Source of the DNA: Kordiimonadaceae bacterium
Lineage (GTDB): Bacteria > Pseudomonadota > Alphaproteobacteria > Sphingomonadales > Emcibacteraceae
DNA: 64,000 nucleotides
Direction of reading: 5' to 3'
Assembly (NCBI GenBank): GCA_018660225.1
Contig: JABJKT010000137.1
Coordinates: forward strand, 42,075 to 106,074
Below, in pieces: positions 46,555-55,920 of the stretch; positions within the stretch are counted from its first letter, which is position 1; every line of letters starts with the position of its first letter. The notes beneath the pieces were generated by a model. The model made no database searches. It was not told the DNA's origin and was given only the letters and a program-made list of their open reading frames with translations. Position numbers and translations under genes: made by a program.

Positions 46555-47531
46555 TGAGCGTTATTCGTTCTGTTATTTCAGGGACAGGTTCATATCTTCC
46601 TAAAAATATTCTTACTAACAGCGATCTAGAAAATAAAGTTGATACGACTGATGAATGGATCATTGAGCGTACAGGCATTAAGCAACGCCATATTGCTTCC
46701 GATGAACAAGTTACCTCGGATTTAGCCGTCGAAGCGGCATTAAAAGCACTTGAAAGTGCCAATATGAGCGCAGATGATATTGATCTTATCGTTTTGGCAA
46801 CATCAACTCCTGATCAAACATTTCCGTCAACCGCGACTACAGTTCAAAGAAAGCTCGGTATAACTAAAGGAGCCGCTTTTGATGTTCAGGCGGTTTGTTC
46901 AGGTTTTATTTATGCACTGAATACTGCAGATAATTTTGTCAAAGCAGGTCAGGCTCAAAATGTACTTGTTATTGGTGCAGAAATATTCTCTCGCATACTT
47001 GATTGGGACGACCGTACAACATGCGTATTATTTGGCGATGGTGCTGGCGCAGCTATACTCAGTGCTGAAAAAGGTTCCGGAAACTCTGATGACCGGGGCA
47101 TATTAGCCGCAAGAATTCACTCTGATGGGCGCTATAATGATCTATTATATGTTGATGGTGGTGTCTCTAGTACGGGGACCGTTGGCCATCTTAGAATGAA
47201 GGGGCGAGAAGTATTTCGCCATGCTGTTGTTAATCTGGCGGCTGTCGTTGGAGAGGTCCTGGAAGACTGTGATATGATAACTGATGATATCGACTGGATC
47301 GTTCCCCATCAAGCTAATAAACGTATTTTGGATGGTACAGCGCGCAAGCTAAAAATTTCACCCGATAAGGTTGTTATTACAGTTCATAAACATGCTAACA
47401 CGTCGGCGGCATCTATCCCGCTTGCGCTTGATGAAGCGGTTCGTGATGGGCGAATCACCTTGGGGCAGATCGTAATATTGGAAGCGATGGGTGGGGGATT
47501 CACGTGGGGCGCCTGCCTTTTAAGGTGGTAA
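46554..47531 (+). CDS. fabH: 3-oxoacyl-ACP synthase III (KAS III)
   Basis: Condenses acetyl-CoA with malonyl-ACP to start fatty-acid synthesis. It has 325 aa. The catalytic triad is C115 ([10 protein letters not shown]), H252 (VPHQANKRI) and N282 ([15 protein letters not shown]). [14 protein letters not shown] near residue 33 is a family hallmark. It is translationally coupled to plsX, and the order plsX-fabH-ihfA is conserved in Alphaproteobacteria. Confidence 0.97.
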   Translation: MSVIRSVISGTGSYLPKNILTNSDLENKVDTTDEWIIERTGIKQRHIASDEQVTSDLAVEAALKALESANMSADDIDLIVLATSTPDQTFPSTATTVQRKLGITKGAAFDVQAVCSGFIYALNTADNFVKAGQAQNVLVIGAEIFSRILDWDDRTTCVLFGDGAGAAILSAEKGSGNSDDRGILAARIHSDGRYNDLLYVDGGVSSTGTVGHLRMKGREVFRHAVVNLAAVVGEVLEDCDMITDDIDWIVPHQANKRILDGTARKLKISPDKVVITVHKHANTSAASIPLALDEAVRDGRITLGQIVILEAMGGGFTWGACLLRW

Positions 47532-47672
47532 AACATAAAATAACTGTGATATTTTTACCTTTTTACTCTATTTAGCACATAAACTAGACTATTAGGAACT
47601 TTACGCATCCCTTTGATATTGACCGCATAATCCTGCTACAGTAGGCTATGTAAAACACAAGAGGTAGGAATC

Positions 47673-47963
47673 ATGAGTGGAAAAACAGTTACAAGGGCTG
47701 ATTTAATAGAAGCGGTATATCAGGAAGTGGGACTATCAAGAAATGAGTCTGCGGATCTCGTAGAAACAGTGCTTGATGAAATCGCAACGAATTTAACAAA
47801 AGGCGATAATGTAAAAATTTCTTCTTTTGGTAGTTTCATTGTTCGTGATAAAGGCGGGCGAATTGGTCGTAATCCAAAAACAGGTGAAGAAGTTCCTATT
47901 GAACCAAGAAGAGTTCTTGTGTTCAGACCTTCTCAAGTCCTTAAAGACCGCGTCAGTGAATAA
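47673..47963 (+). CDS. ihfA: Integration host factor alpha subunit
   Basis: DNA-bending nucleoid protein. It has 96 aa. [20 protein letters not shown] opens the HU/IHF fold, [13 protein letters not shown] follows, and the DNA-binding arm has [20 protein letters not shown] with the intercalating proline. Its position after fabH and before a MerR gene supports alpha rather than beta. IHF also typically assists sigma-54 promoters such as the one at 32085. The leader at 47620-47660 has a TTGACC-like -35 but no clean -10. Confidence 0.94.
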   Translation: MSGKTVTRADLIEAVYQEVGLSRNESADLVETVLDEIATNLTKGDNVKISSFGSFIVRDKGGRIGRNPKTGEEVPIEPRRVLVFRPSQVLKDRVSE

Positions 47964-48048
47964 CAATATTTATTTTCAGCGGTTAAGATAATGGTTGTTT
48001 ACTAGAACAACTCTCGCCTTGCTGCTGCACAGAAAGAAATTGAGCTAA

Positions 48049-48468
48049 ATGTCAGCCTCAAAACATGCAAAATCCCCGAATGCTTTTCGAACTATTAGTG
48101 AAGTTGCTGATAGTATCGGCATTCCACAGCATGTTCTTCGTTTCTGGGAAAGTAAGTTTAGCCAAATCAAACCCATGAAAAGGGGTGGCGGCCGCCGCTA
48201 TTACCGTCCGGAAGATGTGGAAATCATCGATGCAATCCGCGGACTTCTTCACGATGATGGCTATACTATTAAGGGAGCGCAGAAATTACTGCGTGAGCAC
48301 GGTGTTAAGGCAGTAGTGCAGCAAACATATGTTGTTCAGAATGTTGCCGATGAAGTAAAAATATCAGAACCGCCACTTATTGCCAATTCAGATGAACTAT
48401 CGCTCACATCAATAAGAGATACGCTGCAATCAGTACGTGATAACTTGAAAAACTCACTAAAAAATTAA
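48049..48468 (+). CDS. MerR-family transcriptional regulator
   Basis: A 139-aa DNA-binding protein. The N-terminal MerR helix-turn-helix is [25 protein letters not shown] near residue 13, with [19 protein letters not shown] as wing and second helix pair. A short helical C-terminus lacks metal-binding cysteines. The same uncharacterised regulator follows ihfA in many Alphaproteobacteria. Its targets are unknown. It is convergent with the next gene, 21 bases between ends. Confidence 0.9.
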   Translation: MSASKHAKSPNAFRTISEVADSIGIPQHVLRFWESKFSQIKPMKRGGGRRYYRPEDVEIIDAIRGLLHDDGYTIKGAQKLLREHGVKAVVQQTYVVQNVADEVKISEPPLIANSDELSLTSIRDTLQSVRDNLKNSLKN

Positions 48469-48489
48469 AATTATTTCTCGGGCTGGCGT

Positions 48490-49797
48490 TTAATGCTTAA
48501 CGATGTCATTCCAGCTTTTATATTCCATATGTCTTGGTGCGTCGGTATAGCGACCAATAGTATTTCCTGAAATGAAGTTTAGTTCTGTTTCTTTCATAAT
48601 CTCAAGTTCTTCAAAATCATCAATTCCGTCCAGCGATAAATCAATATTTTCTAAGGCACATTCATCGGCCAGTTTTTGGATTTTTCTTATATATTCTTTT
48701 GAGTTCTTTTCTTTTTCAGTAATATTTAAGCAAATCCCTTTAACGCCGCAGCCTTTATAATATGAAATATCCTGAGGAATTTTGTCGCAGACGATCGTGA
48801 CGTTATGACAAAATTTCAGCAGGCTTGTAATGATTTGATGCATTCTCGCTTCTGGGAAACCTTCAGGAAAACCAGCAAGAGTGAAATTGATATATTTTCT
48901 GAGCGGCACAGGTATTGACTGACAGCTACCAAGGAAATTATGAAGTCTGGTCAAATTAAATAAGGTTTTATAATTTAAAGGAATTGAGAACATAGCTCTG
49001 AAATTATTTTTAAAAAAGTCATCCATCATTTCAGCAATTTCATCAAGCATAAATTTATCGAGCTCTATCATAGACGCTAGGCAGAAGGGGTTGTTAAGCG
49101 CGTGATACCCTATCGGTGTTGTCTTGGAATCATCGTTGCTATTTTTGTTAATTTTTCGAATGCTGACCATAAATGTGGAGACAATATTGTTTCTCTTGTC
49201 CCAGATAGGTTTGTAAATAAGTTCAAAGGGCCGTTTTTTGTGGGGCTTTATGGGGGAGACAAAAGCTTCCAGTTTAGGAGAAGAAATTATTTTTGGCTCA
49301 CACTCCTCAATATTTTCTTCTTCTGACTTGCTGGAATAGGCGACGTCTTTAAAAAGAAGTTTTCCGCCTCTTTTGCCAATTGCCGTTCTTATAATGATGT
49401 TATGATCATATGAAGTGCCCAGATAGGTTATTGATAATTCTTTTAAAATATCACCACATAATTGTTGGGCTTCTGCTTCATACTTATTAGAGAATACAAG
49501 AAGATATTCAGTTTCAGATTTGGAGAAGAAAACATCTTCATCGTTGGTTTTTTGTCTTATCTTTCTTTCCAGATTATCAATTATATCCTCGCGGGAGCTG
49601 AACCAGCGAAGGCCAAGCTCATGCATAATATAATCCAGACCTATAAGATGGACCTGACCGGTGCTGTGAAGGTCGCTTATGGATACGACTTTCTCAAAAT
49701 CATGAAAGCCAAAACCATCGCGAGCGCGCTTTCTTCTTGTTACATTAGAAAGAACGCCGCCTGTTGCCTTGTTAAAAAAATCAAGTAAACTTTTCAT
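48490..49797 (-). CDS. Degenerate GGDEF/EAL-like protein of unknown function
   Basis: A 435-aa soluble protein that I do not recognise with confidence. The last ~200 residues read like an EAL phosphodiesterase fold: NIDLSLDGIDDFEELEIMKE and then LNFISGNTIGRYTDAP resemble the end of EAL domains. The EAL signature and metal ligands are not seen. The N-terminal part (about residues 35-145) could be a worn GGDEF fold with no GGDEF motif. A catalytically dead signalling scaffold or sensor is a fair inference, not a demonstrated role. Confidence 0.6.
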   Translation of the reverse strand: MKSLLDFFNKATGGVLSNVTRRKRARDGFGFHDFEKVVSISDLHSTGQVHLIGLDYIMHELGLRWFSSREDIIDNLERKIRQKTNDEDVFFSKSETEYLLVFSNKYEAEAQQLCGDILKELSITYLGTSYDHNIIIRTAIGKRGGKLLFKDVAYSSKSEEENIEECEPKIISSPKLEAFVSPIKPHKKRPFELIYKPIWDKRNNIVSTFMVSIRKINKNSNDDSKTTPIGYHALNNPFCLASMIELDKFMLDEIAEMMDDFFKNNFRAMFSIPLNYKTLFNLTRLHNFLGSCQSIPVPLRKYINFTLAGFPEGFPEARMHQIITSLLKFCHNVTIVCDKIPQDISYYKGCGVKGICLNITEKEKNSKEYIRKIQKLADECALENIDLSLDGIDDFEELEIMKETELNFISGNTIGRYTDAPRHMEYKSWNDIVKH

Positions 49798-49947
49798 TTT
49801 TCACTCATAATCCACACATTAAATATCTGCATCTGCCGATATATTTCAATCATTTGGCAGATTTCTGATTATGAGTATAACAATTCCTCATTTAAAAGAG
49901 GCTTAAGATATAGATCAAATTGTAACAATATCAATCACTTGCAATTA

Positions 49948-50436
49948 TTATGTGCCATTTTTTTCTATTAATTGGTCAATGACTACGTCTGAGTAATCGA
50001 GCAACTTACCAAATCCTGTGGCGATCTCGCGCTTGGCCTGTTTATCGTATCCGTTCGCGGCAATATAATCGGCTTTGCGTTTTTTTAAGGCATTATATTT
50101 TTCAAGTGTATCACCTTTGTATATAACAAACAGCGTAAGGCCGTCGGAACGGGTGCCATCAAATAAATCCGTAACCATAAATTCACTTTCCCGGTAATAT
50201 AATACTCCGTTTCTCTCGGCAATATGTTTAACAACCGGTTCCCATTTCGTCGCCTCTTCGGCTGTAAACATTTCGCTTAGTCCGATTTGTTTAACATCCA
50301 AATATACAACTTCAGCAAACGCGGCGATTACCCCCATATGGAAATGGATGTTTTTAACTGTAAATTCTTCAAGGTTTTGTGCCTGGGCGTTGGAAGAAAT
50401 TGAAAGAAGTAAGATAAGTGATAATTTTTTAAGCAT
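49948..50436 (-). CDS. Predicted periplasmic protein, unknown function
   Basis: A 162-aa protein with a clear signal peptide (MLKKLSLILLLSISSNAQAQ, cut near residue 20). The mature part has no recognised motif; it contains a WEPVVKHIAERNGVLYYRES stretch and Lys-rich helices. The ATG at 50436 follows a GGAAC-type Shine-Dalgarno sequence. It lies between the EAL-like gene and tRNA-Pro with no operon partner. I can assign no function. Confidence 0.7.
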   Translation of the reverse strand: MLKKLSLILLLSISSNAQAQNLEEFTVKNIHFHMGVIAAFAEVVYLDVKQIGLSEMFTAEEATKWEPVVKHIAERNGVLYYRESEFMVTDLFDGTRSDGLTLFVIYKGDTLEKYNALKKRKADYIAANGYDKQAKREIATGFGKLLDYSDVVIDQLIEKNGT

Positions 50437-50551
50437 TTTTTGTTCCTATGAAAGTGATTCAAACCCTATGGTATAAACTTTTTCACTAAAGATCAATTGG
50501 CCTGTTGCAGGGAGTGGGTACTATCGTTATATTGCGTCACTTATCCACTGA

Positions 50552-50628
50552 CGGAATGTAGCGCAGCATGGTAGCGCGCTTCACTGGGGGTGAAGAGGTC
50601 GCAGGTTCAAATCCTGTCATTCCGACCA
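50552..50628 (+). tRNA. tRNA-Pro (anticodon GGG)
   Basis: A 77-nt cloverleaf with encoded CCA. Acceptor arms are CGGAATG and CATTCCG. Anticodon stem CTTCA/TGAAG (50579-50583, 50591-50595) encloses loop CTGGGGG, with GGG at 50586-50588. The T arm has GGTTCAAATCC. In many Alphaproteobacteria tRNA-Pro follows ihfA-merR; here two genes lie between. Confidence 0.96.
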
Positions 50629-50635
50629 ATAAATC

Positions 50636-50670
50636 AAAGGCTTAGCTTAATTTTTGCTAAGCCTTTTTTT
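50636..50670 (+). terminator. Rho-independent terminator after tRNA-Pro
   Basis: Stem AAAGGCTTAGC (50636-50646), nine-base loop, GCTAAGCC (50656-50663) and a run of seven T at 50664-50670. It ends the tRNA-Pro transcript eight bases after CCA. Confidence 0.9.
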
Positions 50671-50737
50671 ATTCTTTTATTTTTTTTGTAACGTTTTTAT
50701 TTCTCACACGTCAATACATAACCCGCAGCATTTGTGA

Positions 50738-50806
50738 CAGCGGTAGAGACATTCACATTCACACGTTCACCTAGTTACTTTCCACTAGGTCTTTTCTCTA
50801 CCGCTG
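50738..50806. repeat. Long hairpin with perfect 12-bp arms and a nested 6-bp stem
   Basis: CAGCGGTAGAGA at 50738-50749 and its exact inverse TCTCTACCGCTG at 50795-50806 enclose 45 bases. Inside, ACCTAG (50769-50774) pairs with CTAGGT (50785-50790). There is no T-run, so it is not a plain terminator. It stands 94 bases before the chimeric gene at 50900. It could be a folded RNA, a recombination site or a remnant terminal repeat. Confidence 0.6.
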
Positions 50807-50899
50807 GAGCAAACTGGTAAAGACATAAAATATTTGCACTTGTTAAAACTATAGCTAAAGTATTTTGTAGATTTTGCGGCTTACAGGGAAAGTGGAATA

Positions 50900-51400
50900 A
50901 TGCGGGATGATGAAAAACATCATGAAATAACTGCGGGAAATGAACTTCAAATTGAAGCTTTGAAAAAGGGTTCAGCTGATATTTGGAGAGAAGTTTTAAC
51001 GCAATATGGATCTGGCCTTTTAGGCTATGCCATAAGGATGCTGGGTGATAAATCAACGGCGGAAGACGTTGTGCAGGACGCGCTGGTTAATATAGTGCTC
51101 AGAACCGGTGAGGGCTCAGCCAATGATGGCCTAGTAATGGATGAGAAGGGCAGAGTTTACATCGCATCCAACAAAGCAGGAAAAATATGGCGTTATGATC
51201 CAAAAACAAAAGAAACTGTCCTGATCATGCAAGGCGTTGTCGGTATCGCAAGCATGGCTTTTGGGGCCGGTGCATGGGACGCTACCTCAATTTACGCCAC
51301 ATCAACCTTTAACCTGATCACGCCAAACGCGTATGGCGAATACCGGTTGGCGTTAAGGGCGCCAAGATATATTACGGTAATGAGTAACAGCCCGATTTAG
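50900..51400 (+). pseudogene. Chimeric remnant: ECF sigma factor N-terminus joined to SMP-30/gluconolactonase-like C-terminus
   Basis: A 166-aa frame that reads as two unrelated pieces. Residues 16-70 (LGYAIRMLGDKSTAEDVVQD) match region 2 of an ECF sigma factor. From about residue 76, DGLVMDEKGRVYIASNKAGK and IWRYDPKTKETVLIMQG read as blades of an SMP-30/gluconolactonase-type beta-propeller. Region 4 of the sigma factor and most of the propeller are absent, so neither function is likely. An in-frame deletion joining two genes is the simplest reading. It overlaps the convergent RND gene by 4 bases. Confidence 0.65.
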
Positions 51401-54400
51401 CTCTGAGTTATTTCCTCGGTTTTTAATGAAGGTCTTTTGGCAAATAAATTTTTCATCCGTCTCTTAAGGCCAACAATTGATAAATAAAGCACAGGCACCA
51501 GAAATAGTGTGATGGTCGTAGCAAATAACACACCGAAGGCTAGTGAAACCACGGTTGGCACCATTTCACGGGCTTGGGCGCTTTGCTCCATCATTAATGG
51601 GATAAGTCCCAGAAATGTTGTGAAAGACGTTAGGAATATTGCCCTGAACCGCTCTGAGGCCGCCGTAACGACGGCTTCATAGGCATCAATGCCGCGCTCC
51701 CTGAGTTTATTGATATAATCCATTAGCACCAGGTTATCATTAACAACCACACCGGCCGCAGCAACGATACCTAGTACTGAGAAGATGGTAATATCGTAAC
51801 CAAGGATCATATGTCCGATGATTGCGCCCATATAGCCGAAGGGGATCGCCGTCATAATAATGAAGGGCTGCGAATATGATTTAAAAGCAACAGCCATCAG
51901 ACAGTAAACAACAATCAGTCCCATCATGAAATTAATTACCAGTGACTGCATGAAGTCATCTTGTTCTTCCTGACCGCCAGCAAAAGACATACCAACATTA
52001 GGGTATTTTTCTTCCATTTCCTGGAAGAAGCCTTCTCGCAAGTCGCTGACAATATTGGCAACATCGGTTTTATTTTCTTCACCGATTATGCTAAAAACAT
52101 CAATATTTCGTTCTCTATTATTTCTAATGATCTGCGTTGGTGCTGGCCGATAAGAAATAGTTGCTACTGAATTAAAAGGAACTTCTAAACCGTCGGGAGT
52201 ACGAATTCGGAGTTGCTCGAGCGTATCAAATGATTTGCGGTCGATTTCAGGAAGACGTACCATGACCTTTACATCATCTGCACCGCGCGGAATACGCTGA
52301 ACTTCTTCGCCGTAAAAGGCCTGTCTTACCTGACGACCGAGATCGACAAGGCTCAGGTTCAAATTCTCACCTTTAGGAAGCAAGGAAAGAACGGCTTCTG
52401 ATTCCGCCGCTGCGCCCGTGTCGCTCACGTAATATACACTGGAATAAGATGAAAATTTATCCCTCATTTCCTGCTTTGCCCCTTCGAGCTGCGCGATATC
52501 ACCGGAAGAAAGCCTAACGGAAAGGCGTGTTGAACCGCCGCCCTCATCCCAGCTAATATTTTTCGCATCAGGAATATAAGGCTCAAATGCGCGCCAGCGG
52601 CCGACGATGTCACCAATTGTAAGCTCGCGGTCTTCTGACGGTTTTAAATATAAATTCACATAGGCTTGCGCCTGACTGTGGTTAGTGCTGGCTTCGATAT
52701 GATGAATTATTTCTTCGCCTGGGAATTCTTTTTTTAAATCAATTTTTAGAAGTTGTGCTGATTTTTCAAGCTCGGTCATGGCGTTGACAAGGTCTTCGTA
52801 AGGCGCACCCATTGGGTAATCCACCACCACAAAAATCCGATCACCCGGTATATTGACCATAAAGGCTGTGCCAACAATGCCGCCCATTTGCAAAGATATA
52901 AAGACCATCAAAGCGGTGAGGAATGAACAAAAAGCGAGACCTTTTCGCCTCAGCACAGCATATAAGGCTGGCAGGTATAAATTTTTTACGAAATATTTAA
53001 GTCCCTTATCGGCCCTTACTCTTAAATATGAAAAGAGAGCGCGAATTCCGAAAAATTGGAATATCATTGTTGTAATTGTGCTAATCCGGCTTGGGGCGCT
53101 ATCCTGCCCGTGCCTTAAATGTGACGGTAGGATAAGCAGGCTTTCAAACAGTGAAAAAGAAAGCGTTAAAATAACCACTACGGGGATAAAGATAACCACC
53201 TGTTTGATAAATCCTTCAACGAATAGCATCGGTGAAAAGAAGATCATCGTCGTTATTGCCGAAAAAATCACCGGCTTGGCGATCATTGTCGCTCCTTTAA
53301 TAGCGCCTTCTTCACCAACAAAACCTTTCTGATTTTGCCTATGGATATTTTCACCGACAATAATCGCATCATCAACGACGATCCCGAGTATTAGAATAAA
53401 CGAAAACAGACTGATCATATTAAGCGACATATCAAGATAGGGCAGCATAAAGAATGTGCCCATGAAGGATACCAAAATGCCAACACATACCCATCCGGCG
53501 AGGCGCGGTGTTAAAAATAAACTAAGCCCAATAAAAACCAGAATGAGGCCGGTTATCATATTTTCAAGCATCATATAAAGGCGACTGGCGAAGCTTTCCG
53601 AATTATCATTATAGACAACAATTTCCGTTCCTTCCGCAAGGGAAGGCCGCACGGTTTCATCAAGGAACTGATTGATATCACGGCTTAATTTAACTGTATC
53701 CGGATTATCGCCTGCAATAATGCGAAGGCTGGTAGCTCTTTTGCCGTCCATGCTAAGCTGATATTTATTTTGTTCAAACCCGTCATTAATAGTGGCGACA
53801 TCTTTTAGGAATACGCGCGTGCCGTCGGAACGTTTTAAGACGACGATATCTTCAAAATCTTCTTCTACATAGCTTTGGCCGCGGGTCATTATTTGAATTT
53901 GGCCGGCTTCATTATCAACGCGGCCTGCTGGCATATTAACGGACGAACGCTTAACTGCATTTGCTACCTGATCAAAACTAAGGCCATATTTCTGAAGGCC
54001 AAATTCCGATATTTCGATGGAGACCTCATAATTTCTTACCCCCTGAAGATCAATTCTGTTAACACCGTCTACGGTTGAGATTTGATCACGAATGCGTCTT
54101 GTTACTTCTTTTAATCCCTTTTCATCAAAAAAACCACTTATGGCAAGGCTAAGTATCGGCTGTTCGCCTTTTAGCTGGCGGATTTGTGGTCGTTCCGGCG
54201 TGCGGGGAAATGTATTGATCGCATCTACTTTTGCTTTTACTTCATTAAGAAGTTTATCAAGGTCATAGCCTTCTTCGGCAAAGACAAGCACCTGGCCAAA
54301 ACTATCAAGCGCGGTCGCTTCAAGTCTTTTGACGCCGTCAACATTATAGACCGCCTCTTCGATGCGAACGATGATCCGCTCTTCAACTTCTTCAGGTCCT

Positions 54401-54561
54401 GCACCGGGATAAACCAGAGATACCTGAACAATCGGGGCCATAACTGGAGGGTTAGCAATTTTTCCAACTCTGAACATACCCATGATGCCACCGGCCAGAA
54501 TAATAACCATCAATAAATTGGCGGCGACCGGGTTTTTAACGAACCACTGTACGATACCCAT
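51397..54561 (-). CDS. RND-family efflux transporter permease
   Basis: Inner-membrane proton-driven exporter of 1054 aa, the full two-repeat RND length. The N-terminal membrane helix is followed by the porter domain (YPGAGPEEVEERIIVRIEEA near residue 50). The first helix bundle (about 335-470) includes FILILGIVVDDAIIVGENIH with the proton-relay Asp pair; the second half has GVVVNDNLVLMDYINKLRERG near residue 950. It is translationally coupled to the upstream adaptor (TAATG). No outer-membrane channel gene is adjacent. The substrate is unknown. Confidence 0.95.
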   Translation of the reverse strand: MGIVQWFVKNPVAANLLMVIILAGGIMGMFRVGKIANPPVMAPIVQVSLVYPGAGPEEVEERIIVRIEEAVYNVDGVKRLEATALDSFGQVLVFAEEGYDLDKLLNEVKAKVDAINTFPRTPERPQIRQLKGEQPILSLAISGFFDEKGLKEVTRRIRDQISTVDGVNRIDLQGVRNYEVSIEISEFGLQKYGLSFDQVANAVKRSSVNMPAGRVDNEAGQIQIMTRGQSYVEEDFEDIVVLKRSDGTRVFLKDVATINDGFEQNKYQLSMDGKRATSLRIIAGDNPDTVKLSRDINQFLDETVRPSLAEGTEIVVYNDNSESFASRLYMMLENMITGLILVFIGLSLFLTPRLAGWVCVGILVSFMGTFFMLPYLDMSLNMISLFSFILILGIVVDDAIIVGENIHRQNQKGFVGEEGAIKGATMIAKPVIFSAITTMIFFSPMLFVEGFIKQVVIFIPVVVILTLSFSLFESLLILPSHLRHGQDSAPSRISTITTMIFQFFGIRALFSYLRVRADKGLKYFVKNLYLPALYAVLRRKGLAFCSFLTALMVFISLQMGGIVGTAFMVNIPGDRIFVVVDYPMGAPYEDLVNAMTELEKSAQLLKIDLKKEFPGEEIIHHIEASTNHSQAQAYVNLYLKPSEDRELTIGDIVGRWRAFEPYIPDAKNISWDEGGGSTRLSVRLSSGDIAQLEGAKQEMRDKFSSYSSVYYVSDTGAAAESEAVLSLLPKGENLNLSLVDLGRQVRQAFYGEEVQRIPRGADDVKVMVRLPEIDRKSFDTLEQLRIRTPDGLEVPFNSVATISYRPAPTQIIRNNRERNIDVFSIIGEENKTDVANIVSDLREGFFQEMEEKYPNVGMSFAGGQEEQDDFMQSLVINFMMGLIVVYCLMAVAFKSYSQPFIIMTAIPFGYMGAIIGHMILGYDITIFSVLGIVAAAGVVVNDNLVLMDYINKLRERGIDAYEAVVTAASERFRAIFLTSFTTFLGLIPLMMEQSAQAREMVPTVVSLAFGVLFATTITLFLVPVLYLSIVGLKRRMKNLFAKRPSLKTEEITQS

Positions 54562-55718
54562 TATTCAGTCCCTTCTTCAAGGGTTGTGCTGACCAGCATA
54601 CCATCTATGCCGGAACCGAGCTGGCTTATATTCACCGTATCACCAATATTTATCCCATCCGTAACAACGATATATTCACGGTTGGTATCCATAAGGCTGA
54701 TTTTTCTGGTGCGAAGAGCATTTTGATCATCAACAATCATAACATTGTTACCCTGATTGAGGGCGGCGCGTGGCAGGATAATTATATTGTTTAGTTTTCT
54801 ACCGTTAATTTCAGCATCAACAAATTGGCCGATTTCGATAACCTCACCATTTTCAACCGAATTTAATTGAGCGCCTTGCAGTTCTGCAACAAGCCACAGC
54901 ACATCGGTATTATTGACAATCATGCCTTCTGTACGGACAACTTGTCCTATCCAGCTATTTGTAACTTCACCAACTGTCACGGTGAATTTTACATCAATTT
55001 CTCCGTTACCGCCTTTGAGCGCGCCAAGATCAATTTTTGTTCTGTCAATAGGGGAAAGGGGTAGACGGACTTCTCTGATATCCGTTGAATGAAATTCACC
55101 GATATTAACCCCCGGGCTTAAATATTGCCCAAGGTCAGCATTTTTAGTGCTAAGAAGTCCATTAAAGGGGGCCGTTATAACGGACCGCTCCAGATTTAAC
55201 TTCGCCGTCAGTAAATTCGCTTCACTGGCTTTTAACTGTGCTTCCGCTCTGGCTAGTTGAGGTTTGCGAAGTGTGAGGTCACTGGCTTCGCCTTGACCAA
55301 GCTGCTTCCATTCAGAAAGGGCGAGGGCGGCTTCTGCCTCTTCTTCTACAAGCCGCTGAATGCTTTCTGCAACCATGCTTTCTGCTGAAATCACTGCGAC
55401 TTCATAATCTCTCGGATCAATTCTCAAGATAACTTCACCTGATGCGAAATTCCCGCCGGCGACAAATTTTGGTGATACAAAAGTGATTTGTCCTCTAACT
55501 TGCGGGACAATATCAATAACCTGCTTTGCTTTAACGGAGCCTTGAGTGAATATTTTAAGCTCTATTTCACCACCTTTGGCAATCACAGCCTTAATGCTGC
55601 GTGGCTTGGCTTCGACTTCCTGACTGGCGGGTTGTTCTTTTGAATTGATAATTACAAAGGATACACTTGCACCGATCACCAGAACCAGTAAAGGTGCGAG
55701 AACTTTGAGAAATTTCAT
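54561..55718 (-). CDS. RND efflux periplasmic adaptor (membrane fusion protein)
   Basis: Periplasmic adaptor that joins the RND pump to an outer-membrane channel. ATG 55718 with AAGGAAG six bases upstream gives 385 aa. A signal-anchor helix (LKVLAPLLVLVIGASVSFVI) is followed by the lipoyl/barrel-sandwich (VDIVPQVRGQITFVSPKFVAGG), a helical hairpin (about 110-175) and beta-barrel domains. It is transcribed first, then the RND permease. Confidence 0.93.
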   Translation of the reverse strand: MKFLKVLAPLLVLVIGASVSFVIINSKEQPASQEVEAKPRSIKAVIAKGGEIELKIFTQGSVKAKQVIDIVPQVRGQITFVSPKFVAGGNFASGEVILRIDPRDYEVAVISAESMVAESIQRLVEEEAEAALALSEWKQLGQGEASDLTLRKPQLARAEAQLKASEANLLTAKLNLERSVITAPFNGLLSTKNADLGQYLSPGVNIGEFHSTDIREVRLPLSPIDRTKIDLGALKGGNGEIDVKFTVTVGEVTNSWIGQVVRTEGMIVNNTDVLWLVAELQGAQLNSVENGEVIEIGQFVDAEINGRKLNNIIILPRAALNQGNNVMIVDDQNALRTRKISLMDTNREYIVVTDGINIGDTVNISQLGSGIDGMLVSTTLEEGTE

Positions 55719-55920
55719 TATACTTCCTTGGCCTAACATAAGGTGCTCTCTATCGGGGCTTTGAAATGTTCGGCTACTATTTTGTCATAAATCCACACTA
55801 TAACTTGGTAACAATAACGCATTGCTGGACTAAAGGCGATGCAGGGAAATGCATTTCGTCTCAAAATAAAGTCATCTCGTCGCAAATTTGAAAATATTTT
55901 TCATTTTAAAGGTGAAAAAC

